DNA of 64,000 bases from Desulfobacterales bacterium (GTDB lineage: Bacteria; Desulfobacterota; Desulfobacteria; Desulfobacterales; JAEINQ01). The stretch covers positions 1 to 64,000 of the forward strand of contig JAEINQ010000039.1 of the NCBI GenBank assembly GCA_016342285.1. The letters are read 5' to 3'. Below, piece after piece: positions 40,296 through 48,506 of the stretch (positions are counted from its first letter, which is position 1; every line of letters begins with the position of its first letter). The translations under genes were made by a program, and so were the position numbers. Below the pieces are notes generated by a model that saw nothing but the letters and a program-made list of their open reading frames with translations, was not told the origin of the DNA and did not search any database.

Positions 40296-41783
40296 ATGAA
40301 AAAGATCAAACATCTGCTCGTCGCCGGTGCGGTTCTGGCCGTGGTGGCGGTGGTGGCGGTGGCGGGGTTTTCCCAGGGTTCGGCCGCTCAAGTCCCGGCA
40401 ATCAAAACCGCCGCGGCCCCGGCCCCGGTCGCCCTGATTCCCGCCAATTTTGAATCCCTGGCCAAATTGGCCCGGCCTGCCGTGGTCAATATCCGAACCG
40501 TTAAAACCATTCATGGCGGCGGGCCGGTTTTCCGGCATTTTTTCGGCAGCCCTTTCGGCAATCAGAGTCCTTTTGAAGAGTTTTTCAAGCCCTATGGTGG
40601 CCGGTCCCAGGAGCGCGATCTGAAACAGCAGAGCCTGGGGTCGGGGTTTATCATCGACCGGGACGGCTATATCGTGACCAACAACCATGTTGTCGATGGG
40701 GCCGATCGCATTCGGGTCCATCTGGCGGACGGCAAGCAGTACGATGCCGAGGTGGTGGGGCGTGATGCCAACACCGATCTGGCCCTGATCCGCATCAAGG
40801 CCGACGAGCCCCTGACCCCCATCGCCATGGGGGATTCCGAAGTCCTCAACGTCGGATCCTGGGTGGTGGCTATCGGCAGCCCCTTCGGGCTCGAGCAGAC
40901 CGTGACCGCCGGGATTGTCAGCGCCAAGGGCCGCGTGATCGGAGCCGGTCCTTATGACGATTTCATCCAGACCGATGCATCCATCAATCCCGGCAACAGC
41001 GGCGGGCCGTTGATTAACATGGCCGGCGAGGTGGTGGGGATCAACACCGCCATCGTGGCCCGGGGCCAGGGCGTCGGCTTTGCCATCCCCATCAATCTGG
41101 CCGCGGAGGTGATCGCCCAGCTCAAGAATAGCGGGGCGGTGAGTCGCGGCTGGCTCGGGGTCGGCGTTCAGGACCTGACCGAAGAGCTGAACGACTATTA
41201 CGGCCTGGGAAAGACTGACGGCGTGCTGGTCACCCAGGTGTTTGAAGAGGATCCGGCGGAAAAGGCCGGCATCAAGGCCGGAGATGTTATCCTGGAAGTC
41301 AACGGCAAGACCGTGGCCTCGGGCCGGGCCCTTTCCCTGGCCGTGGCCGGTGTGGGCGTGGGAAAGCGGATGTCCGTAACTGTTCTGCGCGACGGGAAGA
41401 AGAAGACCTTTCAAATCACCACCACCCGTCGTGAGGATGGGGCGGCACGGGCCGATGGCGATGATGGGCCGGTGATGGAAAAATCCGGGTCCTTCGGTCT
41501 TGCCCTGTCACCCCTGACCCCTGAAGCGGCCAGTCACTACGGATACGACTCCCAAGAGGACGGGGTGCTTGTCACCGGGGTCGAGCCGGGCAGTCCGGCC
41601 CATAAAGCCGGTGTCCAGGTCGGTGATCTGATCAAGGAAGTCAATCGGAAACCGGTGGCCACCCCCGGCGATGCATTCAATGGGTTGAAGGGCGAAGGCA
41701 AAGACGCCTCGGTCCAGATCCTGGTCAAACGCAGCCGTGCCGGCTTCATCGTCTTCAAGCTGGAAGGCAAGGAACGGCCATAG
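40296..41783 (+). CDS. Do/DegP-family periplasmic serine endopeptidase with two PDZ domains
   Basis: SGFIIDRDGYIVTNNHVVDGADRIRV; NTDLALIRIKA; QTDASINPGNSGGPLINMAGEVVGINTAI; AGGAGG upstream. Confidence 0.95.
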   Translation: MKKIKHLLVAGAVLAVVAVVAVAGFSQGSAAQVPAIKTAAAPAPVALIPANFESLAKLARPAVVNIRTVKTIHGGGPVFRHFFGSPFGNQSPFEEFFKPYGGRSQERDLKQQSLGSGFIIDRDGYIVTNNHVVDGADRIRVHLADGKQYDAEVVGRDANTDLALIRIKADEPLTPIAMGDSEVLNVGSWVVAIGSPFGLEQTVTAGIVSAKGRVIGAGPYDDFIQTDASINPGNSGGPLINMAGEVVGINTAIVARGQGVGFAIPINLAAEVIAQLKNSGAVSRGWLGVGVQDLTEELNDYYGLGKTDGVLVTQVFEEDPAEKAGIKAGDVILEVNGKTVASGRALSLAVAGVGVGKRMSVTVLRDGKKKTFQITTTRREDGAARADGDDGPVMEKSGSFGLALSPLTPEAASHYGYDSQEDGVLVTGVEPGSPAHKAGVQVGDLIKEVNRKPVATPGDAFNGLKGEGKDASVQILVKRSRAGFIVFKLEGKERP

Positions 41784-41852
41784 GGTCTTTGCGGGTCTCG
41801 GTCCTGCCGGGTTTCCCTCCCCCCTCCCCTCCGGCCGGGCCCCGCAAAGCGT

Positions 41853-41897
41853 CTGGCGGCGCAACCACGTCATGCTATAGCGTGATTGCGCCGCCAG
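41853..41897. terminator. Long GC-rich hairpin downstream of the DegP-type gene
   Basis: CTGGCGGCGCAACCACG / CGTGATTGCGCCGCCAG, 16 of 17 paired, 11-nt loop. Confidence 0.65.
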
Positions 41898-42232
41898 GCA
41901 TTCTTATTGCGACTCATGCGATGGTTCCCATTTTTCACGGGATTGGGTCTGCCGGCGGCGGCTATCAGGGGATGATTTGCTCATGTCATATGGATTTGTT
42001 ATACCAACGCTGCCATCTTTCAATCGGTTATCGCATTTGTCAGAAATACCTTCCGATACGGGTCAATGGACGGCCCTCACCTTCAAACTCAGTGTGAGTC
42101 AAAATTGATGGTCTCGTAAAAAGCTTTTCCAGGCCGCGAACGGCCATATATCTGAAAGGAACTGTCCGTAGAAGTCCGAACTTACCACAAAGGGCACAAA
42201 GTTAACCTCCTTAATACTGGGGAAATTTTTCG

Positions 42233-42697
42233 ATGCGAGACATGATCAGACGCTTGCTTAAAGGACCTTCGGTCGGGGCGACAACAGACCGGAATTTGGC
42301 CCGCGATTTGCGGGTGGCGACCTGTGCCCTGTTCGTGGAGATGGGGCGAATCGACGAGTCCTTTACGCCGGATGAGTTGGAAAGAGTCGTCGTGATTCTC
42401 AAGGAAAAATACGGACTGTCCAAAGACGACGCCGATGCCCTGATCGGCGAGGCGGACAGGGCATTGGAGGAAAGCCTTGACCTGTGGCAGTTTGCCCGGC
42501 TCATCAACGAGAACTATTCCAACGATGAGAAGGTGGAAATCGTGGAGATGCTCTGGCGGATCATCTATGTGGACGGAAAGATGGATGCCCACGAGCATTA
42601 TCTGATGGCCAAGCTCAAGAACCTGTTGCGGTTGGATCACCACCGGATCATCGAAGCCAAGCGCAAAGTCCTCCATGGCGACGGGCGGGAACGATGA
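42233..42697 (+). CDS. TerB-like family protein
   Basis: VATCALFVEMGRIDESFTPDELERV...MLWRIIYVDGKMDAHEHYLMAKLKNLLRL. Confidence 0.85.
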   Translation: MRDMIRRLLKGPSVGATTDRNLARDLRVATCALFVEMGRIDESFTPDELERVVVILKEKYGLSKDDADALIGEADRALEESLDLWQFARLINENYSNDEKVEIVEMLWRIIYVDGKMDAHEHYLMAKLKNLLRLDHHRIIEAKRKVLHGDGRER

Positions 42698-42756
42698 CGC
42701 TGGCATCAAAGCCTTTTTCAATCTTAACACTTAAAACCTAAAACTTAAAACCGGTT

Positions 42757-43368
42757 TTACAGATAGGGGGCAATGGCGCGGTGGAAGGTTCTGGCCATGA
42801 CAGCGTAACCGTCGGCGTTGGGATGGATGGGATCGCTCATGAGGTTGCGGTTCCCCATGATCCCTTCAAAGACATTGGGGATCAGCACCGACCCGGTCTC
42901 TTGGGCCAGTTGGCGGTAGGCCTCGTCAAACCCCCGGCCATAGAGCGGAATGTCGATGCCGCCGATGACCACCAGGGCGCCGGCTTTTTGAATCTCCACC
43001 ACGATGCGGCGCAGATTGTCAAAGGCCGCCTTCCGGGGTACCCTGTTTTTCAGATCGTTTCCGCCCAGGGTCAGCAGCACCAGGCGCGGGGAATGGGAGA
43101 GCACATCGGCTTCCAGCCGGTTCAGGGCCTGGGCCGTGGTGTCGCCCGGAACGCCGGTGTTGATCACCGGCTTTTCGATCAGGGCCGACAGTTGGCTGGG
43201 GTAATCCATGCCGTCCGGGGCGCCGGTGCCGTAGGTCAGGCTGTCACCGAAACAGATGATGTTCTCTCCGGCAGGCTCGGCGTTGGTGATGGGCGCCGCC
43301 GGCCGGGACCAACGAATGCCGATCCCGACCAGCACCACGGCGGCTATGACCAGAACGGTCTTTCTCAT
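42757..43368 (-). CDS. GDSL-type arylesterase / lysophospholipase (TesA-like)
   Basis: IICFGDSLTYGTGAPDGMDYPSQL...LLTLGGNDLKNRV...SDPIHPNADGYAVMA. Confidence 0.92.
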   Translation of the reverse strand: MRKTVLVIAAVVLVGIGIRWSRPAAPITNAEPAGENIICFGDSLTYGTGAPDGMDYPSQLSALIEKPVINTGVPGDTTAQALNRLEADVLSHSPRLVLLTLGGNDLKNRVPRKAAFDNLRRIVVEIQKAGALVVIGGIDIPLYGRGFDEAYRQLAQETGSVLIPNVFEGIMGNRNLMSDPIHPNADGYAVMARTFHRAIAPYL

Positions 43369-43988
43369 GGGAGGGTCTCCCGTTTAGCCACACCGAGCCG
43401 GGTCAACATGGCCTCGATGGCTTCGTAGGGCTGGGCGCCTTCGATAAACGCCCCGGCCATGGCAAAGGTCGGCACCACGGTGATGCCCATGGCGCGCGAC
43501 CGGGCCCAGTCGTTGTCCACCGCTTCCCGGAAAAGCCCGTCGTTGACAACCGCGGCGGCCGCTTTCGGATCCAGCCCCACCGATGCGGCGATGTTTTCCA
43601 GCACATCGGTGCGGTAAATGTTCAGGCCGTCGGCAAAATAGGCTTTGAATGCGGCCAGGTGAAAAGCGTCTCCTTGCCCCTGGGTCTCGGCCCACTTGCC
43701 CAGCTCCTGGGCCCGGCGGCTGTTGAAAGTCATCTGCCGGTCGCCGAATGGGAGTCCCAGGTCTCGCGCCGCCTGGCGCAACCGGTCCAGCATGGCGTCG
43801 ATGTCAAAATCCCGGCCCCTGAACAGTTCCTCCAGGGTCCGCCCATCGGGCGGTGTTTCCGGATGCAGGGGAAAGGCGGTCCAACGGATCGAAATGTCGA
43901 ATTGCCTGGCGATGCGTTCACTACGGCCCGTAATGAAGTAGCACCACGGTCAGATGTAGTCGGAAAAAATCTCAAGTGTTGGAGACAC
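43365..43988 (-). CDS. DsbA-family (FrnE-like) oxidoreductase; predicted selenoprotein with U-P-W-C active site (UGA at 43950-43952)
   Basis: GTG start with AGGAGG 9 nt upstream: VSPTLEIFSDYI-U-PWCYFITGRSERIARQFDISIRWTAFPLHPETP... continuing in frame into ORF 43365..43793. The UGA replaces the first Cys of the FSDYxCPWC motif. Confidence 0.88.
43917..43952 (-). promoter_or_regulatory. UGA(Sec) codon plus bSECIS-like hairpin of the DsbA-like gene
   Basis: UGA, 12-nt spacer, stem UUCAUUAC, loop GGGCC, stem GUAGUGAA (8 bp with one G-U); loop begins 21 nt after UGA. Confidence 0.75.
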
Positions 43989-44335
43989 GCTGTAATACCT
44001 CCTATCTTATTGAATAACTTAACTTTTCTAACGCAGACCTTGACAGGTCAGTTTGCTCGATAAGTTCAGTAGGGGCTATGAATTGGACAAAACATTGTCC
44101 ATCTATTGTACTATGTCAAACGGAATATGGTTCAGCCCCAATAAATAACGACAACACCAATCATCAATGTAAAATGTTATGGGTGCCTGTAACTGATGGC
44201 ATGGCTGTATGTTGAATCCTTGTCAGGGCTGACGAGGGTGCTGGTTCGGATGATGGCGTCGGGCTCTTCGGTGGTGGAGATCAACGAAAAGAATGTCTAA
44301 GTTGTTGTAAGTATATGAATAATTTATCCTAAGTC

Positions 44336-44376
44336 GGATAGGTTGCATTCCAGTTTCATCAAAATGCAACCTATCC
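44336..44376. repeat. Perfect 13-bp inverted repeat at the left edge of the AT-rich accessory region
   Basis: GGATAGGTTGCAT-(15 nt)-ATGCAACCTATCC, then a partial third copy GCAACCTAT. Confidence 0.9.
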
Positions 44377-44726
44377 GCAACCTATTTCTTCCATTTGCAG
44401 CCTCGATTAAAATAGCCCGTCTGTACGATTCTCAAATTAAACCCGAGAGTGTGTGTTCTTGCCTCCCGAGACATGATCATGATCATCGCACAAAATATAA
44501 AATATTATTGTTATTACAGTGGTATAATGATCCTTCAACTGATCAGGCGTGATCGTAGAATTTCGGTTTGTATAAAATATACAAATATATCAATGTGTTA
44601 AAATGCCAGGCCACGTCTGGGCTACCATATATGAATGTACATGGATGACGTTGTTGGGTAAGATGTCCAAATTGGTGTGGTTAATGAATAAACAATGTAA
44701 AATCAGGTTAAAATAGAACCTTTATC

Positions 44727-47582
44727 ATGGGAAATTCAGATATATTCATCGAAAAACAAGAGCTCCCACTAGTATGTGATAATCACGATTGCTCTTTCCA
44801 GCTCGGTTCTGGCGCTCTCGTTGAGGCAGTTAAGGAATATGGCCTTGTCATGGCTGATTGTGGCGAGACGGTTTACCAAGGAACCACCTGCCCTAAGTGT
44901 AAGCGTACCATAGCCCGTGCCTTTCCTCGTGACCGGCTTCTTATAGACCCATCAAAATTCATTGCTGCCCCAATCCCGGACGCCAGACAGAACCTGGTGG
45001 AGCAGGTAGAGGACAGAGCAAACCATATCGCCGGGGCCAGCCGTCTTGGCTTCCATTGGATTCCAGCATGGGATGAACAGGCTATCACGCATGGCGAGCT
45101 GGTAGCTCATATCCGCCGCTACAAACAACCCCAAAGACCTCATTACCCACCCGTCGCTATGATAGTGACGGAATTTGAACGTCGCCTAGAGCAAGAAAAC
45201 AGACTCATGGCGGTGGATGATTCCCCTGAAACGTATATTCGGCGGTTCTACCCGGATGTTCCGAAGTATCGAAACATCTTGACGGTTCTCGCCCCTGGTA
45301 GAGCCTCGGTAAATACAACGATCAATATGATCCATTACGAGGGCGATTCTGATACTGAGCAGCAAATACGGAAACGCGCATGGATAGATCTGTTTGACGA
45401 GGTTTGGGGTATATCGGTCACACAGACCGCTCAGGAGAGGATAAATCTGGCAGGATTTGGCCACTTGCAGTTGGGGGATATTGAAAACGAGTTTTATCGA
45501 AGAATTCGTCTGGCAACAGAATGGGATGTAATAGAAGAATGCCGGGAAAAGCTTCAGTGGGTTGGGGGATGGAAAGCGCTGGTTTCGTCCATAAAAAATC
45601 ATGTTGATGAAATTATCCAATCCGCCTGTGTTGAGTTAATGAGCTCATGGCAAGTGGAAGAAAGGAGATCTGAACTTTCAAGCTGGAAAGACCATTTTGA
45701 GAAGGGGATGGCTCTATTCATTGATGCGCCAATGGGGCTCGGTAAAAGCCATTCAATTATAGATGCTCTCACAGAAAAAAAGCAGTTGTCAGCGGTAATA
45801 TTTATGCCGACAAATCTACTTTGTGAGGAGATGGCACTCCATCTGAAGGTTCGCATTGCGATAAAGCTGGGTATTCCATGGATTGAGTACAAAGATAAAG
45901 TTAAAGACAGGAATTTCCGTGTTGAAGATGTTTATTATGCGGATGGCATAAATGAGGATGAATGCCCCCATTTTGGTGCCATCGTAAAACGTTACAGGGC
46001 AAACTGGGCTGTGAAAGGAGATTTCTGCTCAGAGTGCGTCAATACTCAAACATGTAGGTTCCGGTCACATGACAAGTTTATTCGACGCGCCAGGATAGTA
46101 GTGACAACGCACAAACAGTACGATCGGTTCTATGGTAATCGCGATTTGCAAAAGCGTCTCATCTATGGGAATGACGGAAATCAACACGAGATTGATAGAA
46201 ATTTGTTCATTATAGATGAAGATCTCTTAATGACAAATTGTTACCAACCAATACAGCTTACCTTTGAAGAGATAGCGAAAACATGCAGCGTTATAATTGA
46301 CTTTTTAGATGAGGAAGATGGGGACGATAAAGATGAAATGGTTTCGCTGATAGAATGCCTTATCGGAAAAATCAATTTGTGCCAAGAAACTTCGATTATT
46401 CCGCCGTTGGTTCCAAAATTCAAATTTAGTAAATATCTAAAGGAATCTTGGGGTGAAAATATTCCAACAATTCACGATCTATCTCCTGACAGGTTTGACG
46501 GCCAAGATTTCGTTGGTAACCACTTGGAGGTCATCGAGAACGCGATTAGAAAAGGGCTTTCAGTACAAAGATATCCTCAAGCCAAAGGTGGCCTTGATTC
46601 AGCCGGAGGTACTGTAAAAAGTGTTTTTTTGCCCAATCCAAAGGAATACAATCTTCAGAGGATGCCGCCTCATGTCTTTTTTGATGGAACACTTCTTGAT
46701 AAGAGATTGATTGAGCATAAATTGCGTAACGTTAAAATGCGGACAATTCGCTACGATCTAAAAAAAGTGCGAACCTATAAAATTTGGCAAAATGAGTACA
46801 CCGATTTTCCAAAATATCGCCTCCGAAACGATATGCCGAAGATAGAATCTATACTAGATGAAATTTTTTTGAAAAGGGGGGCTGAAGAAAATTACTTCAT
46901 TATTTGCTCGAAGGGATTGAGACAGTATGTCGATCAATATATTAAAGAAAAATACGCTGGATTCCAAATAGTTACGGAGCATTATCGAAATCTACGTGGT
47001 AAAAATTCTGCGAAACATTGTAATGTTTGTATTGTGTTAGGCAGTTTTATACCATCTGATGCTGTTGAAATTGCAGCGGGTATTGATTTCATTCAAGAAA
47101 TTTTACACAAGGAAAAATATCCGATAAAAACTAAGGATACTGTCTGGTCTTTTCAGACGAATAAATTTGTGCGCAGATATAAAGAAAAATATGGTGTTGT
47201 TCAAGTATTTGCTAACGCTTTGAGACAGACTGAACACAGACAGGCGTTAGCGAGGACAAGATATATTTACCATGATGTTGATTTTTATATTTTTTCTAAA
47301 GATCGGGTAGCGGATTATGAGCCATTTTTTAGGGGTGCCAAGGTAACGCCATGCCGTGCAGATCTCTTCAAGCCAATGCCGAGATACAAACATCCAGACT
47401 GCAATAAGGAATCTGTTAAGAACGCGGCGATGGAATGGCTGGAAACGCATGACACGGTAACGGCTACCGAGATTTACAATGAATATGGAATACGAAGGCA
47501 AACAGTCGGTAAATTTCTATATTCTTTATGCGTTAAGGGAATACTGACCAGAATTGGCAAGACAAAGTATGGTCTGCCATAA
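44727..47582 (+). CDS. Large P-loop helicase-like protein with N-terminal zinc ribbon, Cys cluster and C-terminal winged-helix-like region
   Basis: CPKCKRT; Walker A-like DAPMGLGKSHSIIDAL; CPHFGAIV...CSECVNTQTC between Walker A and Walker B-like LFIIDEDLL; C-terminal ATEIYNEYGIRRQTVGKFLYSLCVKGILTRIG. Confidence 0.7.
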   Translation: MGNSDIFIEKQELPLVCDNHDCSFQLGSGALVEAVKEYGLVMADCGETVYQGTTCPKCKRTIARAFPRDRLLIDPSKFIAAPIPDARQNLVEQVEDRANHIAGASRLGFHWIPAWDEQAITHGELVAHIRRYKQPQRPHYPPVAMIVTEFERRLEQENRLMAVDDSPETYIRRFYPDVPKYRNILTVLAPGRASVNTTINMIHYEGDSDTEQQIRKRAWIDLFDEVWGISVTQTAQERINLAGFGHLQLGDIENEFYRRIRLATEWDVIEECREKLQWVGGWKALVSSIKNHVDEIIQSACVELMSSWQVEERRSELSSWKDHFEKGMALFIDAPMGLGKSHSIIDALTEKKQLSAVIFMPTNLLCEEMALHLKVRIAIKLGIPWIEYKDKVKDRNFRVEDVYYADGINEDECPHFGAIVKRYRANWAVKGDFCSECVNTQTCRFRSHDKFIRRARIVVTTHKQYDRFYGNRDLQKRLIYGNDGNQHEIDRNLFIIDEDLLMTNCYQPIQLTFEEIAKTCSVIIDFLDEEDGDDKDEMVSLIECLIGKINLCQETSIIPPLVPKFKFSKYLKESWGENIPTIHDLSPDRFDGQDFVGNHLEVIENAIRKGLSVQRYPQAKGGLDSAGGTVKSVFLPNPKEYNLQRMPPHVFFDGTLLDKRLIEHKLRNVKMRTIRYDLKKVRTYKIWQNEYTDFPKYRLRNDMPKIESILDEIFLKRGAEENYFIICSKGLRQYVDQYIKEKYAGFQIVTEHYRNLRGKNSAKHCNVCIVLGSFIPSDAVEIAAGIDFIQEILHKEKYPIKTKDTVWSFQTNKFVRRYKEKYGVVQVFANALRQTEHRQALARTRYIYHDVDFYIFSKDRVADYEPFFRGAKVTPCRADLFKPMPRYKHPDCNKESVKNAAMEWLETHDTVTATEIYNEYGIRRQTVGKFLYSLCVKGILTRIGKTKYGLP

Positions 47583-48004
47583 CCGTTATCCAAACCCGCA
47601 AGCATGTTTCAACAGAAGGGGGATAGGGCCAACATCAGCGTCAGCCTTTCCGTACGTACGGAAACCTCACCCTTGGTCCCCGTTTCCAGCTTGCCCCACC
47701 CAAAAGCCCTTTGCACAGCCCCAGCGCTCCATTTTCAGCCTATTTTACTTCTGCCCGAGCCGAAAGTACTCCGAAGAAAAAGGACGCCATAAATCGTATC
47801 CTGCTTGCCCTGTGCCAAAGTGCCGTCCAATCTGTCTTGGATGCCACTGGACATTTACCCATCCACCTTGGAAACAACCCCAAGAAAACAGCCAGAAAGG
47901 GCAAGGAAAGCGCTTACAATCTGACCAGAGCGACATTTTGTTATTGGCAATGCTATGTTATTTCAGTTGGATAGAGACAGCATGATGCTCATGATGACCT
48001 TATC

Positions 48005-48400
48005 GTGAAAACTGAACACTCAGGTCCAATCGGCGTCCACTTTTCAAGGGAACACGGCCGGATTACCCTCAAGGCCTGGCTGGCGATGCCGACCCGCTCC
48101 CCGGAAAGCCCGTCGGCCAAACCTGCCGCCGATTCCAAAAATGGCGTCAGCGACCATGACCGGGAACTGCATGTTGAAATCGCCGACGACGGGGTCGGTA
48201 TTGCCGAGCCATACCAGGAGAGCATCTTCAAGGCGTTCTTCCAGGTCCAGGGGGGGCGGCAGGACAAGGCCCCCGGCACCGGCATGGGGCTTTTCATGGC
48301 CAGGCGCCTGGCGGAACTTCTGGGCGGAAGGATTTCGGTGAAAAGTGAAGGCGAAGGAACCGTTGCCGCATTAAACCGGAGATCGTCTGATGTTTCGCAC
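48005..48400 (+). pseudogene. C-terminal fragment of a histidine kinase (HATPase only)
   Basis: HVEIADDGVGIAEPYQESIFKAFFQVQGGRQDKAPGTGMGLFMARRLAELLGGRISVKSEGEGT; no N-terminal kinase portion upstream. Confidence 0.75.
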
Positions 48401-48506
48401 CAAGATAAAGCAGTACTTGGTACTTACTTACTGCGATGACGATCTGTCGAAATGGTTGGTTGCATTGGTTTTTTGGCTGCTGAAATTACACAACGTTTAA
48501 GGGGGG

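Noticed and set aside
47554-47985. 143-aa plus-strand ORF after the helicase-like gene
   Set aside because: Low-complexity Pro/Ser/Cys-rich composition, no start context and competing frames; probably non-coding.
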